Source: a virus
DNA length: 23,002 nt
Virus record (IMG/VR): IMGVR_UViG_3300033153_012070
Location: 1 to 23,002 of that record
Strand: one strand, 5' to 3'
The notes beneath the pieces were generated by a model. That model was not told the DNA's origin. It saw nothing but the letters and a program-made list of their open reading frames with translations, and searched no databases. Position numbers and translations under genes: made by a program. Within the stretch, counting starts at the first letter, position 1. Every line of letters starts with the position of its first letter. Below, piece by piece: positions 1 through 6,926 of the stretch.

Positions 1-70
1 AGCCCTTGGCCGACTTGGTTTTACAAAATGCAAAATAAATCTTCATCTTTCGAATAGAATCGGAAAAAAA

Positions 71-268
71 ATGGAAAATAAAACTTTTGAATTTAAAATC
101 CCAAATGATTTAGGTTACAGCAATGACAAAAAAAATATTGTTATAAAAATAGCCGAAGAAAAATGTCCTATTGGCTGGATTCCTGACACGAGCTTTTCTT
201 CCCGAGGTTCGTTTTTCAGCAAAGATGGACAAAATTGGGCAAGAACAACTATCAGAAGATGGGTTTAA
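71..268 (+). CDS. Small hypothetical protein, possibly 5'-truncated by the window edge
   Basis: I do not recognise this 65-aa protein. It has a KIPNDLGYSND stretch and ends in a basic ARTTIRRWV tail. The reading frame stays open upstream to base 1, so the ATG at 71 may be an internal methionine of a longer gene that began before the window. The run GGAAAAAAA just before the ATG is only a weak ribosome binding site. It is followed after 3 bases by the sigma-like gene, consistent with co-transcription. Confidence 0.5.
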   Translation: MENKTFEFKIPNDLGYSNDKKNIVIKIAEEKCPIGWIPDTSFSSRGSFFSKDGQNWARTTIRRWV

Positions 269-271
269 AAT

Positions 272-934
272 ATGAATAAATTTAAAAGAAAGGATGGAAG
301 GGCGATATGCAAATACGGAAAACAATTGTGCAATCGCCCATTTAAAAGAAAAGATGGCATACTAATATGCAAACACAACAATCAATTTAAAAATGGCCGA
401 ATATTATGCAAATATAGTGACTCCAAATTATCTAAACAAACTACGATCTCATATATCGACTATCAAAAACTAATCTATGGATTGGCCCATCGATTTAAAA
501 GAACCACGGGAATTGAATTCGATAGATTAGTTGCTCATGCAAATTTAGAATTTGTCAAATGTCAAAAAAACTATGATCCCAAAAAGGCAAAATTCAGTAC
601 ATATTTGCATATAAAAATCAGGGGCCTATTTTTGGAAATGGCCAGAAAGAAAAACAGTAACCCAATGGCTTTCGTCCCTTATTATGAAAAGGCGAGTGAC
701 AATACTCCAGACGAGTATCTGTTTTTTAAAGAAATTTTAATGGGGCTATCTGCCGATGCTAAAGAAGTCTGTAAAATTGTATTTTCAACCCCAACAGACC
801 TAATCAATATGCTTCCAACTAAACAACCACGGGGAGTTAATAAACATCAAATTCAAAAGCATTTACGCAGACGAGGATGGAAATTTACACGAATCCAGAA
901 GGTATTTCAAGAAATAAAAAAGGGGTTATTATAA
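272..934 (+). CDS. Sigma-70 region-2-like protein with N-terminal Cys-containing repeats
   Basis: A 220-aa protein. Residues about 65-125 (LIYGLAHRFKR...IEFDRLVAHANLEFVKCQKNYDPKKAKFSTYLHIKIRG) follow the order of sigma-70 region 2: a helix, a D-L-xx-A-N-x-x-F-V core, the (K/N)YDP-K-F-STY motif and an IRG end. In real sigma factors this region binds core RNA polymerase and the -10 element. The C-terminal 90 residues are basic and could hold a region-4-like helix-turn-helix, but I see no clear match. The first 50 residues hold three degenerate repeats of FK(R/N)(K)DGRxxICKY, with four cysteines. This could be a phage sigma factor that reads the repeated promoter-like element found directly behind the gene, but that link is inference. 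Alternative: a sigma-like transcription regulator without -35 recognition. Confidence 0.65.
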   Translation: MNKFKRKDGRAICKYGKQLCNRPFKRKDGILICKHNNQFKNGRILCKYSDSKLSKQTTISYIDYQKLIYGLAHRFKRTTGIEFDRLVAHANLEFVKCQKNYDPKKAKFSTYLHIKIRGLFLEMARKKNSNPMAFVPYYEKASDNTPDEYLFFKEILMGLSADAKEVCKIVFSTPTDLINMLPTKQPRGVNKHQIQKHLRRRGWKFTRIQKVFQEIKKGLL

Positions 935-971
935 AACTTTAAGAAAATCTTATAATATATAAAGGAGAAAA
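926..971 (+). promoter_or_regulatory. Promoter-like element, copy 1
   Basis: AAAACTTTA starts at 933 and TATAAT at 951, followed by a GGAG ribosome binding site and the ATG at 973. The same AAAACTT to TATAAT spacing (18 bases start to start) recurs at 1172, 9285 and 11609, always directly before a gene with a ribosome binding site. The upstream box is too close to the -10 for a normal -35. The layout resembles T4 middle promoters (activator box near -30 plus a -10), though box sequence and activator here are unknown. This 46-bp copy is identical to the one at 1165-1210 and overlaps the end of the sigma-like gene. Confidence 0.6.
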
Positions 972-972
972 T

Positions 973-1173
973 ATGTCATATATTAAATATAATCCAAATT
1001 TAATTGGCAAAAAAGTTATTTTAACTGAAAAAAAAGATTCAATTAGTGGATATTTCGAAATAGGAACAAAGGTAAAAATAACAGATAAAGATCCGCAAAG
1101 AGGATACACATTTACTGACATACATGGAAACAAGGTAATCGAAGCGGGTTTTAATGGTTTTAAATTATTATAA
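973..1173 (+). CDS. Small basic protein, possibly SH3-like fold
   Basis: A 66-aa protein of unknown function. It is rich in beta-prone residues (KKVILTEKKDS, GTKVKITDKDPQ, YTFTDIHGNKV), which suggests a small barrel of the SH3/KOW kind, but I cannot assign a family. It has its own promoter-like element and a clear ribosome binding site (AAAGGAGAAAAT then ATG). It sits alone between two identical 46-bp promoter copies, so it behaves as a one-gene cassette that could be lost by recombination between them. Confidence 0.65.
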   Translation: MSYIKYNPNLIGKKVILTEKKDSISGYFEIGTKVKITDKDPQRGYTFTDIHGNKVIEAGFNGFKLL

Positions 1174-1210
1174 AACTTTAAGAAAATCTTATAATATATA
1201 AAGGAGAAAA
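1165..1210 (+). promoter_or_regulatory. Promoter-like element, copy 2
   Basis: Perfect 46-bp copy of 926-971, with AAAACTTTA at 1172, TATAAT at 1190 and AAAGGAG at 1200. It overlaps the stop of the 66-aa gene. Unlike copy 1 there is no ATG at the expected distance after the ribosome binding site. The helicase ATG lies 100 bases further on at 1311, so this element probably drives the helicase operon. Confidence 0.55.
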
Positions 1211-1290
1211 ATAAAATAATTGAAGCAATGATAAATGGATTCATTAAATCTTTAATATTTACAATTCCAATTGCCTTGTATATCATTTAG
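1211..1290 (+). pseudogene. Possible decayed small membrane peptide
   Basis: From the ATG at 1228 a 20-residue, very hydrophobic peptide is encoded (FIKSLIFTIPIALYII) ending at an amber codon at 1288. The same frame upstream reads KIIEA and downstream of the amber reads VIYKYKKC, as in a single-span membrane protein with a basic tail. The strong ribosome binding site of promoter copy 2 points to base 1211, where the sequence ATAAAATAATTG would become a start if one G were added after AT. This reads as a small gene broken at its start and by one stop, but the evidence is thin. Confidence 0.25.
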
Positions 1291-1310
1291 GTTATCTATA
1301 AATATAAAAA

Positions 1311-2678
1311 ATGCTAACCCTTACAATTACAAATAAAATTCAAATTCCATATCACGACGAAAAGATGGACGACTTTCTATATGGCTCCCTAACCATGCCT
1401 AACCCAACATGGTTAGAAAATCATAGGATGGGAAGATTCAACTGGAAAACTCCGAAAGAACTATTCTTTTATGAGGAATTTGATAAAGAAGGACTGCTTA
1501 CCCCCAGAGGATTTTTATTGGATATTGTCGAATACTGTGAAATAAATAATATCAAATATCAAATTAATAATCAAACCCATATATTCAAAAATATTGATAT
1601 AAAATTCTCTGGGGAGCTTCATCCTTTTCAAAAAATTGCAATTAAAGAAATGTTATCCCAAAACATCGGAACACTTTGTGCCCCAACTGGCTCAGGCAAA
1701 ACCGTCATGGGAATCTATATGATCTGTAATCGCCAACAACCTACAATCATAATCGTCCATACAAAAGAATTACTATATCAGTGGATCGAAAGGCTTAAAG
1801 AGTTCACCGATATTAAAAATCATCAAATAGGAATGATTGGTGACAGCAAATTAGATGAAGAAAAAGAAGTAACAATTGCCCTGATTCAAACATTAAGAAA
1901 ATATCCAGAAATCGTTAATACTTATTCACATCTAATAGTTGATGAGTGTCACAGATGCCCATCTAAAATATTTACAGATGTTGTCACAGAATTTTCCGGA
2001 AGATATATCACGGGATTATCAGCTACCCCTTATAGACGGGATGGACTTTCAAAATGCATCGAATGGTATTGCGGTTCTATTATGCATGAAATAAACCCCC
2101 AAGAATTAATTCAAAAGGGGCATATTACAGGCATAAAATCTACAATCAGAGAAACCAATTTTATTTCTACACTCGAAGATCCTGCGGCAGAATATTCCAA
2201 ATTATTACAAGAATTATCTTTAAATAAAGAACGTAATCAAATGATCGTCGACGATATAATTAAAGTTAGTAATAGTGGAGAAACCTGCCTTGTATTATCT
2301 GATAGAAAAATACACTGTCAAAAACTTGCAAATTTAATAACTGAAAAATCAAATATTCCTATGACAATCTTAACAGGGGATGTTTCTCCCGAACCAAGAA
2401 AACAAATTGTTGAAAATGTAAATAATGGAAAAATTAAAATTTTAATTGCAACAGGCCAACTTATAGGAGAAGGATTTGACTGTAAAAATCTTTCAGCACT
2501 ATTTTTGACATTACCCATCAAATTCTCTGGACGAATTATTCAATATCTTGGTAGAGTTTTAAGGCCAAAAAAGGGAAAAAACAAGGCAATTATTTATGAC
2601 TATTTTGATCCAGCAGTAAAATGTTTATACGGATCAATGAAAAACCGCAAACGAGAATACAAAAAACTGGAGGTATGA
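1311..2678 (+). CDS. SF2 DNA helicase (DECH box, UvsW/XPB-like)
   Basis: A 455-aa ATP-dependent helicase. Motif I (Walker A) APTGSGKT is at residues 124-131, motif II DECH at 211-214 and motif III SATP at 237-240. The C-terminal RecA domain has IGEGFDCKNL (motif V) and QYLGRVLRP (motif VI) near residues 385-430. The N-terminal about 100 residues resemble the small substrate-binding domain seen before the helicase core in phage UvsW-type enzymes. Such proteins remodel branched DNA during recombination-dependent replication and repair. Length is normal for the phage form. It starts the operon that leads into primase. The ATG at 1311 has no strong ribosome binding site, but it is the first ATG of the conserved frame. 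Confidence 0.9.
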   Translation: MLTLTITNKIQIPYHDEKMDDFLYGSLTMPNPTWLENHRMGRFNWKTPKELFFYEEFDKEGLLTPRGFLLDIVEYCEINNIKYQINNQTHIFKNIDIKFSGELHPFQKIAIKEMLSQNIGTLCAPTGSGKTVMGIYMICNRQQPTIIIVHTKELLYQWIERLKEFTDIKNHQIGMIGDSKLDEEKEVTIALIQTLRKYPEIVNTYSHLIVDECHRCPSKIFTDVVTEFSGRYITGLSATPYRRDGLSKCIEWYCGSIMHEINPQELIQKGHITGIKSTIRETNFISTLEDPAAEYSKLLQELSLNKERNQMIVDDIIKVSNSGETCLVLSDRKIHCQKLANLITEKSNIPMTILTGDVSPEPRKQIVENVNNGKIKILIATGQLIGEGFDCKNLSALFLTLPIKFSGRIIQYLGRVLRPKKGKNKAIIYDYFDPAVKCLYGSMKNRKREYKKLEV

Positions 2679-2679
2679 A

Positions 2680-2916
2680 ATGGGCCGATTTAAAAGAAAA
2701 ATAATAATATATGAAAAGCCCTGGCACGATCCAAATTATGATGGGCTACGCCATGATAGAAAAAAATGTCCTCCTCCAACAGATAAAGAAATGTTCCGAT
2801 GCACTTGTCACACTGCTCGAAAAATGAAAGAAATTTTTGGATGGGGCAACTGGATGGATAATTTTATTGACGAAGAAGGAAATAATAAACCATATCAAGA
2901 AAGATTAATAACATGA
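2680..2916 (+). CDS. Small hypothetical protein with CxC motif
   Basis: A 78-aa protein of unknown function, very basic at the start (MGRFKRKIIIYEKPW) and then containing KKCPPPTD and RCTCHTARK. Three cysteines and a histidine could bind a metal ion. Its first residues share FKRK with the N-terminal repeats of the sigma-like protein at 272, perhaps by chance. The ATG is preceded by GGAGGTATGAA within the last helicase codons, a good ribosome binding site, so the two genes are co-translated. Confidence 0.7.
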   Translation: MGRFKRKIIIYEKPWHDPNYDGLRHDRKKCPPPTDKEMFRCTCHTARKMKEIFGWGNWMDNFIDEEGNNKPYQERLIT

Positions 2917-2966
2917 AAATTATAACTCGCAAAGATGCATGGTTAAAAAAATATAATGTCATTTAA
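2913..2966 (+). CDS. 17-codon mini-ORF overlapping the primase start
   Basis: MKIITRKDAWLKKYNVI begins at an ATGA overlap with the preceding gene and stops 11 bases inside the primase gene. The primase ATG at 2956 has no evident ribosome binding site, so translation of this mini-ORF may deliver ribosomes to it. It may have no product function. Low certainty. Confidence 0.3.
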   Translation: MKIITRKDAWLKKYNVI

Positions 2967-3858
2967 CGCAAAACAATTCTGCGAAGATTACCAGATAAAT
3001 TATTTCTTGCCCGGCACCAAGAATGTTGGCCCAAACTTTATTGGCATCCGGTGTCCTATGTGTGACGATCAATCAAATCATGGCGGATTTAATATAGAAA
3101 AAGCCTACTATTCTTGTCATAGATGCAAGGGCCATTGGCTTCCAAAAGTTATTGCAATTTTAACCAAAACCGACATCCATGAAGCAAAAAACATTATCAA
3201 AAAATATTCATCGGGCCAATCCAGAATATCGAAAATAAAAAAAGAGGAATATAAATATTCATCTAAGGTTATCTTCCCGCCTGGAACTGGCCCACTAACC
3301 GATAAAGCAAAAGAATATTTAATATCAAGAAATTTTGATCCCAATTATCTTGCATCTGAATGGGGATTATTGTCAACGGGACATCTTGGAAATTTTAAGT
3401 TCCGAATCCTGGCGCCAATCTATCTTAAAGGACAACTCATCTCTTATCAATGCCGAGATATCACGGGTAAAAGCAAAAACCCATATAAGGGATGTCCAAT
3501 AGAAGAATCGGTGTATTTTTTAAAATACACACTATATGGATTTGATAAAGCAATAGCAAAAAAAAGATGTGCAGTTGTAGAGGGATTAACCGACAACTGG
3601 CGACTTGGACAAGGAGCAATTGCAACCTTTTCGATGAATTTTATGCCCCAACAAGTTTTGATGCTTGCAAAATATTTTGATAATATATTTATCATGTATG
3701 ATGCAGAAGATCATGCCCAGGAACAGGCAGATAAATTATACCATCAATTAACGGTCTATTACAATAAAAATGTAGAAATCCTAACTTTGCCGGAAGGCGA
3801 CCCAGGAGATCTATCGAATGATGAGGCAAAATATATAATGAAGGAAATTGGACTATGA
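2956..3858 (+). CDS. DNA primase, DnaG type (CHC2-like zinc ribbon plus TOPRIM)
   Basis: A 300-aa primase that would make RNA primers for lagging-strand synthesis. The zinc-ribbon cysteines are CPMC at residues 33-36 and CHRC at 54-57. The TOPRIM domain shows VVEGLTD (E209-G210) and IMYDAED (249-252), the acidic metal-binding signature. It is shorter than bacterial DnaG and lacks an obvious C-terminal DnaB-binding domain, which is usual for phage primases. It ends in an ATGA overlap with the next gene. The phage DnaB-like helicase at 7760 would be its partner. Confidence 0.88.
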   Translation: MSFNAKQFCEDYQINYFLPGTKNVGPNFIGIRCPMCDDQSNHGGFNIEKAYYSCHRCKGHWLPKVIAILTKTDIHEAKNIIKKYSSGQSRISKIKKEEYKYSSKVIFPPGTGPLTDKAKEYLISRNFDPNYLASEWGLLSTGHLGNFKFRILAPIYLKGQLISYQCRDITGKSKNPYKGCPIEESVYFLKYTLYGFDKAIAKKRCAVVEGLTDNWRLGQGAIATFSMNFMPQQVLMLAKYFDNIFIMYDAEDHAQEQADKLYHQLTVYYNKNVEILTLPEGDPGDLSNDEAKYIMKEIGL

Positions 3859-4049
3859 ATGAAAAACGATACAAAATAACATTAAATTGGTACGGAGAAA
3901 TTCATGAAATTTGGACGCATGCCGATTCTATTTCTCAAGCAAAAACTTTTGCCCTCCAGAAATTTGTGATGAAAATTGGAAGAAACCCGGGATCTGTTTG
4001 GGCCTATTTTAACGGGCAAAAAGATAATATCAAAATTGAGGAAGCTTGA
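3855..4049 (+). CDS. Small hypothetical protein
   Basis: A 64-aa protein not recognised by name. It has an alternating beta start (YKITLNWYGEIHEIWTHADS), a helix (ISQAKTFALQKFVMKIG) and another strand, as in many small phage proteins that carry a single alpha/beta fold. Overlaps primase by 4 bases and the following gene by 1 base, so it is translationally coupled. No cysteines. Confidence 0.65.
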   Translation: MNEKRYKITLNWYGEIHEIWTHADSISQAKTFALQKFVMKIGRNPGSVWAYFNGQKDNIKIEEA

Positions 4050-4258
4050 TGAAATACTGCCAAAAACACAATCAAGAATATTATGATTTTCTTAATGATT
4101 GCCCGATTTGTATTGGCGAAACCATGAAGCCACATGGATATTCCGGATACAAAAAAACACATCTCGAAAAAGTCAAAAAAATAAACCGAAATTTAAAAGA
4201 AAACTATCGGGCTTTAAATTATGAAAGCGGCATCGAAATTAAGATCTGTATTAAATAA
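4049..4258 (+). CDS. Small Cys/His protein, probable zinc binder
   Basis: A 69-aa protein with CQKHNQEYYDFLNDCPIC at its N-terminus, which gives a C-x2-H...C-x2-C metal site of zinc-ribbon kind, followed by a basic tail. I chose the ATG at 4049, which overlaps the upstream stop by one base; a TTG directly before it is less likely. Function unknown. Confidence 0.6.
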   Translation: MKYCQKHNQEYYDFLNDCPICIGETMKPHGYSGYKKTHLEKVKKINRNLKENYRALNYESGIEIKICIK

Positions 4259-4433
4259 AAAGAAGATTAAAAAGACAATTATTAAAAAACATAATGATAG
4301 AACTTTAGTACTATGCCCACTTAAAAATGTTTATATTTATAAATGGATTTGCGCTTCAAAATGTGATTATTATTTGAAGGGAAAATGTCCAAGGGAGGAG
4401 AAAAAATATGAAATTACCAAGGTTTATACATAA
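4221..4433 (+). CDS. Small Cys-rich basic protein
   Basis: A 70-aa protein. The first 27 residues are mostly lysine and arginine; the second half has cysteines in LCPLKN, ICASKCDYYLKGKCP, fit for one zinc ion. It overlaps the previous gene by 38 bases and no ribosome binding site is seen before 4221, so the true start may be an in-frame later codon. Function unknown. Confidence 0.5.
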   Translation: MKAASKLRSVLNKKKIKKTIIKKHNDRTLVLCPLKNVYIYKWICASKCDYYLKGKCPREEKKYEITKVYT

Positions 4434-4629
4434 ATTATATGCAAATCTTCATGGTTATTTTTGGTTACCATGTCCAATATGCAAGAAAATGTTTGGTGGT
4501 CATGAAATTTCAAATACTTCTATTATGACATCATGGCATAGTGGCGAATGTGTTTGCTTAAATTGTAGTAATAAGGCAATAAAATTCAATAATAACTGGA
4601 TAAAGAAAAACCCAAGAAAAATAAATTAA
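4408..4629 (+). CDS. Small zinc-ribbon-like protein
   Basis: A 73-aa protein with CPICKKMFGGHE at residues 22-33 and CVCLNC near 49-54, a C-x2-C...C-x2-C pair that resembles a rubredoxin-type zinc ribbon. A strong ribosome binding site (GGGAGGAG) lies before the ATG at 4408, inside the end of the previous gene. It closes the helicase-primase operon; a new promoter follows. Function unknown. Confidence 0.7.
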   Translation: MKLPRFIHKLYANLHGYFWLPCPICKKMFGGHEISNTSIMTSWHSGECVCLNCSNKAIKFNNNWIKKNPRKIN

Positions 4630-4638
4630 AAATAAAAC

Positions 4639-4667
4639 TTGATTTATTCAAAAAAATATATTATAAA
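4639..4667 (+). promoter_or_regulatory. Sigma70-like promoter for the initiator operon
   Basis: TTGATT at 4639-4644 and TATAAA at 4662-4667 with a 17-base AT-rich spacer match the consensus of the host vegetative promoter. It lies after the stop of the preceding gene and directly before a foldable leader RNA and the initiator gene. An AAAACTT box (4634) is also present but not at the spacing of the repeated phage element, so I treat this as a different class. Confidence 0.5.
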
Positions 4668-4673
4668 TAAATT

Positions 4674-4771
4674 ATCGGGAAATAAAAATCCCAATATAAT
4701 TTCCCTGATGAATACGGGCTGCCATAACGCGGTATGGTTAAGGCCGGACAATTGCAAGTCCGGCTAAGTCC
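4674..4771 (+). promoter_or_regulatory. Structured 5' leader RNA
   Basis: Four helices can be drawn by hand. ATC-GGGAAAT (4674-4683) pairs with ATTTCCC-T-GAT (4699-4709) with one bulge. GGGCT (4716-4720) pairs with AGTCC (4767-4771) and encloses two hairpins, CCATA/TATGG (4722-4737) and GCCGGAC/GTCCGGC (4743-4764), giving a three-way junction. The GC content is plainly higher than around it. The last hairpin is followed by CCTTTTCTTT, so it could also act as an attenuator. It sits between the promoter and the initiator gene, so a regulatory leader is likely. It matches no riboswitch class I know. Confidence 0.5.
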
Positions 4772-4803
4772 TTTTCTTTAAACCTTATGCAAGAGGTGTC
4801 TTG

Positions 4804-6087
4804 ATGGCCAAACAGTATGACAAATCAAATGAACCTATTGTTATTTCAAAATCTTTATTAGATATTTTCTTTAATATAAAATCAAATCAATACGCAAATA
4901 TAAAAAATCCAGCCGATGCAATAGCCCTATATATTTTTTATTATTACACCGCCAAATGGCAAAAAACAAATAATGCAAAAGCAACTACCTCATATACAGC
5001 CAAGGGATTAGAATGGAGCGAAGACCGTGTAAGAAAAAACAAAAAAATATTGATCTCTTTGGATCTAATCGAAGATATTATCTCAAAAGATAAAAACACA
5101 AATAAAATTACCGGACATTATATTTATGTTAAATTTCTATGGTCATCAACCAAAATCCACCCTCCAAGAAACCCAGAGTCAGGGAATACCTACCCTATGG
5201 AAAACCTTGAGGGAAATGCTTTAAGTGATAATAATAGAAATGCTTTAAGTGATAATAATAGAAATGCTTTAAGTGATAATAAAGAAACTATCATAAATGA
5301 TAGAAATAGATTTGAAAACAAATCTAAAAATATTCCTGTTAAATTAAAAGAACAAGATTTGCATTCTTTAAGATTAATTCAATACTGGGTAAATCTTGAG
5401 CATACAACTCAACATAATACAAATAAACCATATAATAAATCCTGTTTACAAATGATTAAATACCTGTCTGATTTACAAAAAGGATCTTTTGCTATCAATA
5501 GAAGATTTAATTCCGATTGGATTAAAAAAGAAAACATTCCTGAAAATTGGTTTACCAAGGCATGGACATATATAGAATTGAGAGAAGGATTAAAACAAGC
5601 AAGTAAATATGCCCTGGAAGGATATTGGCCAAATAAAAATAAAGAAAATTTTAAATCCCTATCTTACATTCTTTATAATGATTTTGGTGATAAAAAACGC
5701 TCTTGGCTATTTACCGCAATGAAAAATCCGCCACAAACTATCAAAGAATCGTTTCAAAAAATTCCTCTTGAATCCGTAGTTAATAAATTTATAGAAAATC
5801 CTATCTGGCCAAAAGACTATGAATTTGATAAATATCGCCTTGGAAAAGGATTAACAGAGCTTAAAGAATTTTCCGATAATCTGATAAGAGACCAATATAA
5901 CAGATCTCATGAATTCTTTGGCTCTCTTTCCAAATTATTAAAAGAATACGTTACCTGGATAGATGAACAGAATTGGATTGAAATAAAAGAAAATATTATT
6001 GGAACAAAAAATAAGGTATTCGGGTTATTTATAGAGGCACAAGAAAAAGAATTGGAAATCAAGATAAAATCGAAAGGATGGAAGTGA
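4804..6087 (+). CDS. Replication-initiator-like protein with internal repeats
   Basis: A 427-aa protein. Residues about 10-115 look like a winged-helix domain as at the N-terminus of phage replication initiators: a helical start, then TSYTAKGLEWSEDRVRKNKKILISLDLIEDI as the helix-turn-helix and ITGHYIYVKFLW as the wing. Residues about 137-160 are three NALSDNN(R) repeats forming a polar linker. The remaining 270 residues are helical and not recognised. Proteins of this layout (lambda O and DnaD-like organisers) bind repeats within their own gene and load the helicase. I chose ATG 4804 over the TTG at 4801 because GAGGTG precedes it. The function is inferred from domain order and from the iterons, not from a strong motif. 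Confidence 0.6.
   Translation: MAKQYDKSNEPIVISKSLLDIFFNIKSNQYANIKNPADAIALYIFYYYTAKWQKTNNAKATTSYTAKGLEWSEDRVRKNKKILISLDLIEDIISKDKNTNKITGHYIYVKFLWSSTKIHPPRNPESGNTYPMENLEGNALSDNNRNALSDNNRNALSDNKETIINDRNRFENKSKNIPVKLKEQDLHSLRLIQYWVNLEHTTQHNTNKPYNKSCLQMIKYLSDLQKGSFAINRRFNSDWIKKENIPENWFTKAWTYIELREGLKQASKYALEGYWPNKNKENFKSLSYILYNDFGDKKRSWLFTAMKNPPQTIKESFQKIPLESVVNKFIENPIWPKDYEFDKYRLGKGLTELKEFSDNLIRDQYNRSHEFFGSLSKLLKEYVTWIDEQNWIEIKENIIGTKNKVFGLFIEAQEKELEIKIKSKGWK
5213..5281 (+). repeat. Three tandem 24-bp direct repeats (iteron-like)
   Basis: Units start at 5213, 5237 and 5261. The first two are identical over 24 bases and the third over at least 20. Each codes for NALSDNN(R), so the frame is kept. 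In phages such as lambda, repeats of this size within the initiator gene are the binding sites of the initiator protein. Confidence 0.85.
5213..5326. other. Candidate replication origin
   Basis: The three 24-bp repeats are followed at once by two perfect inverted repeats: CTATCAT/ATGATAG (5288-5303, 2-base loop) and TAGATTTG/CAAATCTA (5307-5326, AAAA loop), in very AT-rich DNA. Iterons, dyads and an AT-rich flank inside an initiator-like gene are the known layout of lambdoid origins. No activity is shown by sequence alone. Confidence 0.5.
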
Positions 6088-6314
6088 AAACCGGAATCTG
6101 CCAAATATGTCATAAAGAATTCAAATTAACCAAATCTGGTAAATTACATAGGCATGGCTATAAACAAGAAATTCATCATAAAAAATGGACAGGATATTTC
6201 GGCAATTTTATTGTTGCATATTATAAATTAATTCAATCTTCATGTATTGGCAGTGGTTTGCCACCTATAATTTTAGAAAAGGAATTAAAAAATGAAAGCA
6301 ATTTTAGAATTTGA
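6078..6314 (+). CDS. Small zinc-finger-like phage protein
   Basis: A 78-aa protein with CQICHKEF at residues 8-15, LHRHGYK about 12 residues later, and SSCIGSGLPP near residue 58. The order CxxC, G-K-L-x-x-HG, then C-x-G-(x)-G-x-PP is one I associate with small phage accessory proteins of unknown function. It overlaps the initiator gene by 10 bases, preceded by GAAAGG. No reaction can be assigned. Confidence 0.65.
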   Translation: MEVKTGICQICHKEFKLTKSGKLHRHGYKQEIHHKKWTGYFGNFIVAYYKLIQSSCIGSGLPPIILEKELKNESNFRI

Positions 6315-6520
6315 TTTACCAGAAGATAATTGTAATCATATCATTGCAATAAATAGCATGGGCTTTTGCTTTGGTTTGTTTGGATATGGATCAAAAGTTA
6401 AGAAAAATATTAAAATACGGAAATCCTTATAAATCGGCAGATGAAGCGATTGAGGCCACGAGAAATCATTTACGAGACCTTATGGATGATCGCGATATAA
6501 ATCTGGATATGATCGAATGA
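6292..6520 (+). pseudogene. Small phage protein (MKAILEF family) split by a +1 frame change
   Basis: Frame one from ATG 6292 gives MKAILEFDLPEDN...INSMGF and then an unlike tail to a stop at 6430. If one base is skipped in the run TTTT at 6364-6367, the frame continues ALVCLDMDQKLRKILKYG, then KSADEAIEATRNHLRDLMDDR, and ends at 6518-6520. The joined 75-residue product reads as one coherent protein of a small phage family I recognise by its MKAILEF-LPED start and DMDQ-LR-xLKY centre. Function of the family is unknown. The stop overlaps the ATG of the next gene at 6517, as expected if this longer frame is the real gene. It could be a mutation, a sequence error in a T run, or programmed frameshifting. 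Confidence 0.7.
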
Positions 6521-6762
6521 ATTTATATAACTGTCAAAAAATACCATACATCAATCGTAGAGAAGCTGTTGCAACTATGAAATTACATTCTTTGCAACAT
6601 GGACAACCATATAAATGCAGACATTGTGGCTATTGGCATCTGGGTAATAAAATTCCTAAAAAGAGTGATATTGGGAAGATAGTAGAAAATAATAAGAAAA
6701 ATAGAAGAGCGATGAAAAGATTATTTCAATTAATTGATTGGTTATGTGGGAGGGAGAAATGA
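6517..6762 (+). CDS. Small basic zinc-finger-like protein
   Basis: An 81-aa protein. Residues about 28-43 read QPYKCRHCGYWHLG, a CxxC...H site common in short phage proteins in which C near the start (NCQKIPY) completes the metal site. The C-terminal half is strongly basic and helical. Starts by ATGA-type overlap with the frame-changed gene before it and ends 4 bases inside the next gene. Function unknown. Confidence 0.7.
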   Translation: MNLYNCQKIPYINRREAVATMKLHSLQHGQPYKCRHCGYWHLGNKIPKKSDIGKIVENNKKNRRAMKRLFQLIDWLCGREK

Positions 6763-6926
6763 CAATATTAACTTGGTGCGAAGATTGTAGTGAAGATATG
6801 GATAAATGGGGCGGAAGATCTCGTCAATATTGCAATGAAGAATATTGCTATGGATGTATTGAAAATCACGAAAAATATTGCAATAAAAATCCTAAAAATA
6901 TAAAAACAAATGATGACCTATCCTGA
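6759..6926 (+). CDS. Small Cys-rich protein
   Basis: A 55-aa protein with seven cysteines: CEDC near residue 7, then YCNEEYCYGCIENHEKYC. That is enough for one or two zinc ions. The start at 6759 follows a strong GGGAGGG ribosome binding site and makes an ATGA overlap with the upstream stop; a further upstream ATG at 6738 lacks this. Function unknown. Confidence 0.6.
   Translation: MTILTWCEDCSEDMDKWGGRSRQYCNEEYCYGCIENHEKYCNKNPKNIKTNDDLS

Noticed and set aside
1288-1290. Amber codon reassigned to an amino acid
   Set aside because: TAG ends well-formed genes at 10248 and 22623, so it works as a stop here.
4705-4771. tRNA or hammerhead ribozyme in the leader (CTGATGA at 4705-4711)
   Set aside because: No T-arm or acceptor stem for a tRNA, and no GAAA segment in the right place for a hammerhead.
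5213-5281. CRISPR-type array
   Set aside because: The 24-bp units are directly adjacent with no spacers and are in frame in a protein gene.
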